From Trichopria drosophilae (Eukaryota > Arthropoda > Insecta > Hymenoptera > Diapriidae): a DNA stretch of 64,000 bases. Positions within the stretch are counted from its first letter, which is position 1. Each line of letters begins with the position of its first letter. Of this stretch, positions 37,801 through 47,886 are shown in pieces. The position numbers and the translations under genes were made by a program. The notes beneath the pieces were generated by a model, which had not been told where the DNA came from, did no database searches, and saw only the letters and a list, made by a program, of their open reading frames with translations. The stretch spans positions 105,483,501 through 105,547,500 of the forward strand of contig CM059587.1 in NCBI GenBank assembly GCA_030407085.1, read 5' to 3'.

Positions 37801-40800
37801 AATCGAAATGATTCTTATTTATGGTGAATGTAAGAGGAATATTGACGATGCTGTTGCGTTGTATGCTGAGCGTTTTCCAGATAATGCTCGCTCGCGTTCT
37901 TTTTTTTACAAAGTTGTGAATGCCTTTCACTCTGATGGCAGCGTACAAATGAAAAAAAAGAAGCGAAGATTAACAGTTACAGGAGAAGCTAACGAAGTAG
38001 CTGTACTAGCAGCTATTCACCAAAATCCACATGTAAGCACACGACAATTACATCGCGATTCCGGCATTTCCAGAGACAGTATTCAAAGAATATTGCATCG
38101 TCATAAGTTTCACCCATATCACATTTCACTGCACCAGGAGATAGATGGCGATGATTTTCATAACCGCGTGGTGTTTTGTGAATGGGCATTTCAAAAAATG
38201 CAAACGAACCACAATTTCTTTGCTAATGTATCATTTTCAGATGAATCTACATTCACGAACCATGGTGGCGTCAATAGGCATAATATGCATTATTGGAGCG
38301 TAGAAAATCCCCATTGGTTACGACAAGTTAATCATCAACGTCCTTGGTCGGTGAACGTTTGGTGTGGAATCATAGGAAATAAACTCATTGGTCCTTATTT
38401 CATTGAAGGTAATTTGAATGGAACAAAATATCGAGATTTCCTAGAACAAGAAGTACCATTACTACTTGAGGATGTTGCTATGGACGTCCGACGGACAATG
38501 TGGTTTCAGCATGATGGTTGCCCAGCACATTTTTCAAGAGTAGCAAGGGAAATACTAGACCGTGATTACAATGGTAGGTGGATTGGTAGAGGTGGCCCCA
38601 TTAATTGGCCTGCGAGGTCACCTGATCTAACATCTCTGGATTTCTTCCTATGGGGTTACCTAAAAGGTAAGGTTTATGAACAAGTACCAACGACTCGTGA
38701 AAACATGGTGGAACGCATAAGAACTGCTTGCGCAGAAATTTCTGCAGATATGATTCTATCATGTATAAAGTCATTTGAAGAAAGAATAAATAAATGCATT
38801 GAAGTGGAAGGTCAACATTTCGAACACTTACTCAAGTAAGTGAACAGTGAGACAGTGAGAGGCAAGGGGACTCACGTAAAACAAGCACCCCAAAGGGAAC
38901 AGAAAAATACTGCGTCCACGTCGTTGTTCCTGGGTAACGCTAAATGTATTTTTTCCCGGCTTTGTTAGAATGACCGTATTCCATATCCGCTACGCGGACG
39001 AAAATTGTCAATATTGGAGAATCCAAATCTGCAATAAAAACTGGGGGTTCCTATTTAAGTTTTATTGTTTTTGCCCCCACTCCACCCCCAGGGGATGGGG
39101 GAGGGGGTAAATTTCATTATTACTGGATGCCCCCTTCGTGTCGAACAACTTTCATCCGACAACTTTTTTGATTCTGTGCATAGTTCTCGAGGTATTTCAA
39201 TGTCTTCGGATAAATTTGGATTTTTATCGATTACAGCGCCACCTGTGAACCAAAATGCAATAGCTCCTAGGTTAAATTCGTGTACTTTTTTCCGGAGAAT
39301 CCAAATCTGCAATAAAAAATGGGGGTTCCTATTTAAGTTTTATTGTTTTTGCCCCCACTCCACCTCCAGGGGATGGGGGAGGGGGTAAATTTCATTATCA
39401 CTGGATGCCCCCCTTCGTGTCGAACAACTTTCATCCGACAACTTTTTTGATTCTGTGCATAGTTCTCGAGATATTTCGATGTCTTCAGATAAATCGGCCA
39501 CCCTGTATATATATATATATAAGTACAAATGTAGTTTTATGGAACAGTAAAAAAAATATCCATTGATTACCCTGGTAGAAATGCAAAAAAGTTTTTGTAC
39601 AATTCTTCTAATATTCTTATTTACCATGTTAAAGGTATATAGGGAAAATGGACAGTGTAAGAAAAAAAGTGGACAAATTTGTACCAGGGTAGTTTACAAA
39701 ATAAGTCTGATCTTCAATCTTTGCTTCTTGAATACTATGCAGCTACTAAAGCTACTAAGTTGAATATGGTGCTAATTAATATAAACATAAACTACGGTTA
39801 ACATTATTAAAAGTTCATATGTGAATTTTGTCAAAAGTACACCTACGGATGACTTCCTCTGCACTATCAACTTAATGTGAGATTAAATTTGACTGTTATT
39901 AAAAGACTAGTGTTTTCCATCATATTTCATCACAATTTGAGTACCCATAAAGTAATTTAAATAATAACTCATAATTCATTCCACTTTTCCATAGTACCCC
40001 ACAGCAAAATTAACTCTGCACTATGCTCCAGGCAACAAACTGGTGTATTCCGTTCTATTTCATCATAATTTAGCTATCCACAGAGTTTCAAAGTTTTACT
40101 AATAAAACACAATTAGTGACGCCACTTCCCCTACTAAAACTTTGGGTTGTCGCACAATATGATAAACTAAAAATTGTAAAAATAATTTTGAAAAATCAAA
40201 CTTTAACAAACTTTTCCTCGCTTTAAATGTATCATGTTTTTAATAGCGAGTACAATAAAATATGAAATGACGAGTAAAAGTAAAAATAGCAAATTTTAAA
40301 TTTTCTTGTGGATGACAGGATGTGATTTTTTTTCAGTTTAACCCGCTAACGTCCAAGACAGAATAAATTTTTTAAGATTATCATCTAATCTGTTTGCATA
40401 CAAAGCGTTAATGAATTCGTTTACACTGAGAGAAATGGATGGTAAGAAATTGATGTTAACAAAAAATATGTTGTCATAAAGAAGTATAGGTAAAAAAGGT
40501 AAAAACAAGGATAAAAGAGCAGTGTTGATGACAGAAAATGAATATGGTTAAGTGTGCGGCGTTGGAGGTGTAAATAAATGGAAAATCCTATATGGAGATT
40601 TGAAAGTTTTACAATTTGTGCTATTATAATTACATGAAAAAAAATAATTGGAACTGCTAACTAGATAGTAGGATAAGGCACAGCTATCTTGTTTAGTAAA
40701 TTTTATTATCTAAATAGTGACCTTAACAAATTGGATAGCTAAACCTACTATTTAAATAGTAAAACCAACTATTTCTCTTCTCGGCGGCCTCCAATCACCT

Positions 40801-41134
40801 GACATTCATTCTCGTTATCTTTTGAACATTAATCAATAGATAAATAGAATAAAACAATAGATCGATTAAAACACTCTACGTGAGGACATACAGTACAATA
40901 CACGTTTTTATGAACCTATCTATGGAATATTTAGTATTATTAATTTAATCTTAGTTGTATTAAAACATATCTTATTATCACATAGAACAAACTATTGTTG
41001 TGTGAAAGTCCATCAGACTTACCAGTGTCCTCTGAATTATATATCGTCTGAGGATGACGTTTTTCGCATTTACATTTCTCGTTCGCCGAAACAGCGGCTA
41101 TAACCATGAGAGTTAAAATTGCTGCGAATTTCAT
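34836..41134 (-). CDS. TIMP-L6: TIMP-like protein with displaced N-terminal Cys
   Basis: Exons 41023-41134, 36005-36087, 35621-35839, 34836-34985; 187 aa, the shortest copy. Leader MKFAAILTLMVIAAVSA has a strong AVSA cleavage site; the mature chain would then start NEKCKCEKRHPQTIY, so the first Cys is at position 4, not 1. Cleavage directly before Cys would need Lys at -1, which is disfavoured. In known TIMPs a free N-terminal Cys is essential, so classical metalloproteinase inhibition is doubtful (inference). Exon 2: VMLVEMKLSQ...EIFK; exon 3: RNCLVEI, DKFVISGKLD, SDCPLYLPAAQLNDEKRNLF, AKCQ; exon 4: NQCQIS, AKCQFDHGAC, KCAWAKSQAYARC. Intron 1 (about 4.9 kb) contains a complete DD41D transposon. 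Poly(A) signal AATAAA at 34672-34677. Sister of L7: the pair shares introns and upstream DNA. Confidence 0.9.
35200..35480. repeat. Duplicated intron 3 segment of TIMP-L6
   Basis: Diverged counterpart of 48230-48545 in intron 3 of L7; both follow exon 3 at the same place. The flanks near exon 4 are clearly alike (CAACATGAATAAAAAACAAT versus CAACATTAATAAAAAACAAT). Confidence 0.5.
36204..39505 (+). mobile_element. DD41D Tc1/mariner-type transposon with long inverted repeats
   Basis: Ends CAGGGTGGCCGATTTATCTG / its inverse CAGATAAATCGGCCACCCTG, flanked by TA. The terminal inverted repeats are about 600 bp (36204-36815 and 38903-39505). They contain internal repeats of a segment starting TCGAGAACTATGCACAGAAT (three on the left, two on the right) and a CCCCCTCCCCCATCCCCTGG motif. 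The centre carries an intact transposase gene. It lies in intron 1 of TIMP-L6. TA flanks are embedded in a TA-repeat, so the exact duplication cannot be set. Confidence 0.85.
37775..38839 (+). CDS. DD41D Tc1/mariner-family transposase, intact
   Basis: 354 aa from the ATG at 37775 (AAAAATGAA context); an upstream in-frame ATG at 37724 would add 17 residues with no family support. N-terminal helix-turn-helix region (about residues 1-110, including VPEKIEMILIYGECKRN and DSGISRDSIQRILHRHKFHP), then an RNase H-like catalytic domain. Acidic triad by motif: D156 (SFSDESTF), D247 (FQHDGCPAH), D289 (SPDLTSLDFFLWGYLKG). D247 to D289 has 41 residues between, the DD41D spacing; the third D is assigned by analogy with Mos1. 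No stop or frameshift, so it could be active. It would cut and paste the element via its terminal inverted repeats in the nucleus. It lies on the strand opposite to the host gene TIMP-L6. Confidence 0.9.
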   Translation: MNPATVPEKIEMILIYGECKRNIDDAVALYAERFPDNARSRSFFYKVVNAFHSDGSVQMKKKKRRLTVTGEANEVAVLAAIHQNPHVSTRQLHRDSGISRDSIQRILHRHKFHPYHISLHQEIDGDDFHNRVVFCEWAFQKMQTNHNFFANVSFSDESTFTNHGGVNRHNMHYWSVENPHWLRQVNHQRPWSVNVWCGIIGNKLIGPYFIEGNLNGTKYRDFLEQEVPLLLEDVAMDVRRTMWFQHDGCPAHFSRVAREILDRDYNGRWIGRGGPINWPARSPDLTSLDFFLWGYLKGKVYEQVPTTRENMVERIRTACAEISADMILSCIKSFEERINKCIEVEGQHFEHLLK

Positions 41135-41927
41135 GTTGGCCTAAATCTAAAATATTGACGAAAGTTAATTGATTTTCATAGTAACAGAAATTAAATAACT
41201 GTAATTAAATGTTATTATTTTTAAACGGGAATCGAGTGTTGATATTTAGTTATATTAAAGATGTGTTATGGCCTTCGAGTTCACTTTATAATCATAGCTG
41301 TTTTACTCAATTTTGTTATTTCGAATTTTAGTAAGATACCTGAACTGATCTGTCAATGATAAAATTTACAAATATATTCACATGTTGAAAATCTCCAGAA
41401 GCTTAGCTGTATGTACACAGTAGTGAGCTTTTTATTTCCAAAGGAAAAGAATATGAATATATTTAAGTTATTCAAGTTAACTATTAAAACCGATATCCTC
41501 AAAAAGACTCCTTTAAGTTCTCTTAGTTTTATTGTTTTACTTTAGTTCTTACAATATTAAATTAGAAGGTTTTTTTTTATATCCGAGATCTTAAATTTTT
41601 CCTATTTGAGATCAGCTTTGTTATTGGTAAAATAGTCATCATGCGTCTTCTTGTTGTGAGTAGTCTCAACTTGTATTAAATAGAATTTTACTTATCATAA
41701 GTACAATAATCCTTTTGATCATGTAACAAGAGGATATCTATTTGCGGCTAAAGGATTCCGTTAACGATACATTTAATAAGAAATAAATCGTAGAAAAAAT
41801 ATTAATTAATTGTAATTAAAGTGAAGTAATTGTCCATTAAATTATTTATTTGATAGTGAGAATGAGAAAAGCTTTTAAATAACAGCATGTTTTCTTGTCA
41901 TACTATATTTGTGAGTTGCTATATATA

Positions 41928-42182
41928 CAGTAGTCCTTCCCTTATTCTAATTTTTTCTCTTCTCCTATTCTAATATTTCCCCTTACGTGTTCTCCCCACC
42001 GCACTTATTATTTTCCTTAGAAGCACATATGACATATATAACTGTGCATTCTCTGCGAAAGAGAAAGAGAGAGGGAAAACGAGGCAGCAAACGTTTAGTG
42101 GGAGAGAGGAGAAAATTAGAATAAGAGAAGAAGGTCGCCATCTTACCTGATTGGACAAATTAGAATAAGAGAAGGACTACTG
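41928..42182. mobile_element. TA-flanked MITE with CAGTAGTCCTT ends
   Basis: CAGTAGTCCTTCCCTTATTC at the left is the inverse of GAATAAGAGAAGGACTACTG at the right with one or two mismatches; TA on both sides. 255 bp. The TA target and CAGT start fit a Tc1/mariner-derived MITE. Confidence 0.75.
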
Positions 42183-42199
42183 TATCTTGAAATCAACAC

Positions 42200-43100
42200 A
42201 AAATGTTTCTTAAAAATCAGTTAAAGCTCTTTCTAACGCTGCTTAATACATCTTATGTTACTGGGTAACACGTCTAAATATCATGCGTCGAAATACCACA
42301 AAATATTACAATAATTAAGGTATACTTTAAATTTAGTTATTCAATTTGTTCGTAAGCGTGGGCCTCTCGTCTGTACTAAGATAGAAAGGAATATTAGTGT
42401 GACTTTCCTATAACGTTAGTACACCTATAAGTGATAATAAAAATTGTTATTCATTGTATCACGTAATGACATATGTTAATGAATAACTTTAAATTTGGTG
42501 ATATATTGACGGTGATATTTTCTTATTTAATATTTTGATGTGTAATATTTTGACATAACACCATTTTAGTGATATCTTACAAATGTCTGCTTGCTGTTTA
42601 GGATGGTTATAAAGATTTTACAATATTGTTACCTGTTCAAGGGTGGACTGTGCGAATCAAATGTCACTTCCGCACCGATTTATGCGCACACTTTATTTTT
42701 ATTGTCAACTTCACTTCTTCCGAAATTAACATTCTCAATACAAAAAATGACTATTTATATAGATAACTCCTTCCGATTTACAATGATCTTCATGTGCATA
42801 CAGAAATTAAGATATTATTAGTATTTTCTTACCCAAATAAACAAAACAAACCGACATCTTTGCATGGAAAAATTATAATCAATAATTCACAGAATTCGAA
42901 AATTATCCTAATGAGTTTTAAAAAATAACAAGCCATCGGCCATCAAATCCTTTTTCTTGTTTGATATATTTTCCAAGAATTGATAAAATTTATTGACACT
43001 TGTAATTCAGTGTTTGCGAATGTTAAGTCCTACCCAATGTATTTTTATGATTTTAATATGTATTATACGTACACTGAGCTGTTTACACAGGTTAGCAAAA
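42200..43100. repeat. Upstream segmental duplication, TIMP-L6 copy
   Basis: Collinear with 53800-54330 upstream of L7. Shared phrases include CTTGCTGTTTA...GGTTATAAAGAT, AATGTCACTTC, TTTATATAGA, AGAAATTAAGATATTAT and GTGTTTGCGAATGTTAAGTC / GTGTTTACGAATGTTAAGTC. Confidence 0.7.
42751..42761 (-). promoter_or_regulatory. Candidate TATA box upstream of TIMP-L6
   Basis: TATATAAATAG on the minus strand, inside a block that is duplicated upstream of L7 (54034-54042, TATATAAAC). It lies about 1.6 kb before the L6 ATG. Conservation in both duplicates is the only support; it could serve a distal first exon or be fortuitous. Confidence 0.3.
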
Positions 43101-44304
43101 ACTATTTATTTAGGATGGTTTTTATTATCATAATTATGATGATGAGTTTATTAAACACCAACATTTTCATTGATATATTTGTATTAGAATTTTAGTACTA
43201 ATTATAAGATTAATTTTTGGTTAATGTTGGTCCTTTTATAAAAACCATCATAAAAAAAATTAATTTTCAAAAATAATCATTGTGTTTCGATGGACACAAC
43301 AAATAATGGGAAAAAGTGTAAGATGCACTAACCGAGAATTAATCTTATAATTATTCATTTTTTAATCGGTCAAGAAATTATAAATTTGTTGTTTTCGCAA
43401 TGAACAATTACAGCAGTATTTAATTATTTAATAAGTTGTTTTCCCTTATGTTGTAGCTTTACCTTCCTCTAACTTATATTATTTCCCGTAGTCAACTTAT
43501 CGAACATAACCTAAAAATATTGTGTATTTAATTTACTCAACTGTAATGAATATATGATATAAAAAAGTGTAAAGATTTGTTATTCTTTTATTTATTTATC
43601 TAAACCTCTTCGCATGCTTCACCTTACATATTATTTCGAACTGCCTACTAAGATATCGTTTTGAATTAATGTTGTAAATACATTACTTTTGCAAGGTTGG
43701 ACCAATAAAGTAAAAATAACAAAATTAGATTGAAAATAAATTTATTACTCAATAAAAATACAAAAAATATTTGTGAAGATTATTTTTGCCCAATGGATAT
43801 CTGCCATTAAACTGCCACTAAACGCAGCTTTAGCTAGTCGCACTATGGACTAATTCTGAAAACTGTTCAGCTGTGAAGTCCTAACGTGTCATAGACTATT
43901 GTTGTACATTTTCAGCAGCTTCTACAGCTTCTGAACAGCTTCTACACCATACGAACTTCCCATCTTGGGCACAGATTGTCACATGAATACAATGATGAGC
44001 TGTCATTAGTGGATACGCATTTGCAAATTTAAGCATTCTATGAAGGTTTCGACAAAATGCTAGGTGTTTTCTTCGTTCATGAATATTGTTTTAGTACATT
44101 CATCATCGATAACAAGTTTTCACCATGAATTTACAAGATTGCTAACAGTGTTCATCCAAGGCTTGGCATCAAAACGTGACGCACTCATATATACCGATGC
44201 CTTTAGTAAACTCAGGCACTTGTTTACCCTATAACAGTAGAGAGCGCAACAGATTTTGACGGTATAACCTGCATAGACATAAAAAAGTACAAAATAATTT
44301 TTTT

Positions 44305-45085
44305 GGCCCGCCGGGCGTAAAATTCGATTTTATGCCCCCGTTTGCGGGTGTAAAATAGAGTCGTACGCCTCCGGGTGCGCAACATGAAAGTAATTTTATT
44401 AGGTCAATTATCGATAAATTTGAATTACCTACTTATTTTAAAATAAAATTCGATTGAAATAATTTTTTTATGTAAATTTTCAATAAATTTGAATTACCTA
44501 GTTATTTTAAATTCAAAATAGATTCAAAATAAATTGTCAACAATATAGAAGAGTGGCATATAAACACAAAAATACCAAGAATTCAGGTCTCAGTAAAGTT
44601 GTTTACATTCGCCAAAATAAACAAAGCGTACGTCGCTATGCCACAAATTTTGTATTTTTAATTTTGATTATCATTTATTTCCTTTCAAGTTATGATAATT
44701 TATTTTCCTTTAGGGGGGGGGGGGGGGTGTTCAAAAGTGCATAAAATGCTATATACACTGAAACAAAATATATTATAAAATATATTATTTTTATTTTATT
44801 ATTTACTTTTTAGTACATATTTTGCAAATTCGAACCACCCCCCCCCGTCCCCTCCTAAACATTTCACATCTTATTTATTCGAAAATTTGTCATTGAAATT
44901 TACACTGCCGTCGTTAAATCATTTTTCACCTCCACATTCCTACTAGTTTCTGTAATGCAGTTACGAATTTTACGCCCGCTGGCCAAAAAATAATGTTCGT
45001 ATTACGGGAGTAAAATTTTACGCCCATTAACGATCGGTGAGCGGGCGCAAAATTCCATTATACGCCCTTAATACGAAAACTACTA
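44305..45085. repeat. GGGCGTAAA-type repeat, copy 2
   Basis: GGGCGTAAAATTCGATTTTA, TTTTACGCCCGCTGG, GGGAGTAAAATTTTACGCCC and GGGCGCAAAATT at both ends, with an AT-rich middle holding a G-run and a C-run. Confidence 0.5.
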
Positions 45086-45369
45086 TTATATTTTCATTAC
45101 TAATCATTTTTATATCTTCTCCAATTTATGTGAAACTGACCTTATAACCAGATCTCGAGTTACGTCAGATTCTCATAAATCTTAACAAAATGTACGGAAT
45201 CAAATTGCTTAACTTCTCACCAAACATAATACTGAATAAAAAATAGGTGGACATTGCGTACCGATAATACCTGTCTATTAATTTCACCACTCCTTTTCAA
45301 GATCACATATCACTTCTGATTGAAAAATGCCCGATAATTTTATAATTCTGTTTTAGTTCCTGTTAAAAA

Positions 45370-45560
45370 AAAACAACTTTGACCTTGAACGACTTTGAAT
45401 GTCGTTGTCCTGGCCATAATCAAGGTCATATCTAAACGTGAAATTCCTTGGTCGTTCCAAATCCGTAATAAATTTGGGAATTTCCATCTATAAAAACTAA
45501 ATTTTACTTTGATATGACCTTCAAGGCCCTGGCTAAGGTCGAATAAAAGTTGCCATTAAT
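45370..45560. repeat. TGACCTT-type repeat, copy 3
   Basis: AACTTTGACCTTGAACGACT and ACTTTGATATGACCTTCAAG phrases about 125 bp apart. Confidence 0.45.
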
Positions 45561-46604
45561 AGTCTCAAAAAAATGATAAAACTTTTGACTTAAACATTTT
45601 TTTTCACAATGCATTATTTTCAAAATATTTAGGGTGGAACTTAAAATGGGACACCTTGTATAACCGACATTTTCGGTGTTTAGGGAGAAAGCATTTGTTG
45701 TATTATTATGTATCAAGATCAGAAAAGAATAGTTCCATATGTTGAATGTAAATATCTTTATCTAAACTAACAGTAATATTGCCCTTATGTGCACGTGTAA
45801 AAATTATATTTTTGGTTTCTTTAAGAAAGGAATTAATTCATAAATCATCTACTGATGGGAGTTTTAATTTAAGATTTAATGTAATTTAAGGTAATGTTCG
45901 ATGTTTTAACAAGAACGATTCAGTACATTTAATAGTGTTAATAATTGTTTTTTTTATCAACATATTGAGGAAAATTAAAACCAGGCCCTATATTGTAAAA
46001 TAAATTTAACATTATCGGGATTATCTTTTTATGATAAATTAACAAATCATTTTTCTTTTATTTCTGAGAAAAATTTATAAATTCATTATTATTATAGTTA
46101 TTTTATATTAATAGTTGTTGAAATTTTTTCTTTAATTTATTTTGTAAAAGAACTGAAAATTTTTTATTTTGTAGTAAAATTTTCGTACAGATTTGGGTCA
46201 ATGCTCTGAATATGTAGAATGTAGTATTAATTATTTTGTATGTTTGTTGAGATAGTATAGGCGCGTATGAATATCACGAATCTCAATCTGAAAAATTTTC
46301 GTTGAAAATAAATATCTTTGGACAAAATACGTAACGGGAACGAAACGTCAATTAAAGATAAGAATACTGAAAATACAAATAATATTAATAGTATTTTTCA
46401 AAACAGCACAGTAATAGCAACACATAGATTATAGCAGTCACGAAAATTTATATGGAATAATATAAAAATTCTTGATATTAAGACTAAATTTTACAATAGA
46501 CGTATGTCTTAAACTATCAAGCTTTAAATTGTGTTGAGAAGTCGTTCCGTTACCAGACATATACAATGATATTTCCAATCAGCAAGAGAAGTCTTTTCGA
46601 CCAT

Positions 46605-46818
46605 CCCAGATAGCAGAATAAAAATTAGTTCAGAATGATCTGATAATGTGTTCTACAAGTGGTCGAATGCGTCAAATTATGGGGTTTTTCTGAGCATCAG
46701 GTCCAATTGATCTCATAATTATATCAGGTTCAACAAACCCTCATAACTTGAAGCATCTGACCTCTCTTTGTACACATTATAAGATCATTCTGAACTATTT
46801 TGTTTTTCTGCTATTTGG
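46605..46818. mobile_element. Palindromic MITE with CCCAGATAGCAG ends
   Basis: CCCAGATAGCAGAATAAAAA...AGTTCAGAATGATCT at the left pairs with AGATCATTCTGAACT...CAGAAAAACAA-type sequence and CTGCTATTTGG at the right. 214 bp, no coding potential. Confidence 0.7.
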
Positions 46819-47886
46819 TATTTTACTTAACAAAACGTACTTCATCTGTACATTTATTTATTTTACTATATTGTGCTTTGTTTAAAGTCTTACAGTATCC
46901 TGGTACAATCATAACATAGATATATAAACACATAAGAACTTGGACAGACTTGCCACATATATGCCCAAGAAAAAGGTTGTAAATAAAATACGGACAGATT
47001 TGTTCAGAATTGGGTCGAACAGAGGAAAAAATTACCTAAATATAACCAATTATAGGTCCATTTTACTACATTTGGAATATAGGTAATAGGTATAGGTAAC
47101 TTCGAAAAAAATGAATAGGACACACACACTACCTTTCATGAACTTTGAATTAAAATAATGACACACATTATTTCAAACAAAATATGTTTTCTACTGTCCG
47201 ATTAATATAACTACAGTATTATAGATAAGAAAGTGCTTATTAGTAAGCAAATATCCAAACTGGTCCAAATACCAAGTAAAAAGATAAGTTTATAATAATA
47301 ATTACAATAATAGTAATCATAATATAAATAATTGTCATTTATAATCCAAAACTTTGAAGTTATTTTTCAGCAGTCCATACGTACGTCCAATTCTTTTTTG
47401 CCTCGCCATCGGTTTTACACGTCAACCTCTTTTTGAGCTCGTCATGGCCTAACTTAGATCTGATTAGAATCTGGAGTCGATCTATAGTAAATTATATGCA
47501 GAACGAACAAAATAAACTGCAAAAATACGATTTTAGCGTTTCTTATAAAAATTACAAGTCACATTAAAAAATGTTTCAAACAAGAAAGGTAGAGCATACA
47601 AATGTTTTACAATAGTTAGTTTCGTAAAAATTGATAGCCATCGGCGAGTATACGCTTTGCAAACATCCGACGATTTATTTCATACGAAAATGCTCATTAT
47701 AAACTGTAAAATGTAAAAAATCTACCAATATGTATATGTAGTTATGCATTTTATTTATCTTATGCTAAAACAACAGCGGTAATATTTGTTTTATATTCAC
47801 AGACTGTTACACTTGAAAAAAATGTTTAATTATTGCGAAGACATGTTTTGTTTAGCGCAATTGTAACGGAAAATATCGATCGATTT

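Larger units (their letters stand above)
41135..47886. other. Spacer between TIMP-L6 and TIMP-L7
   Basis: No gene recognised. Holds two MITEs (41928-42182, 46605-46818), the duplicated upstream block (42200-43100), GGGCGTAAA repeats (44305-45085), a G-run (about 44714-44727) and a TGACCTT repeat (45370-45560). AATAAA for L7 at 47760-47765. Confidence 0.45.

Noticed and set aside
36022..39627. Several 70-107 codon frames sharing SSRGISMSSDKF-type sequence
   Set aside because: They are translations of the internal repeats of the DD41D transposon termini, not genes.
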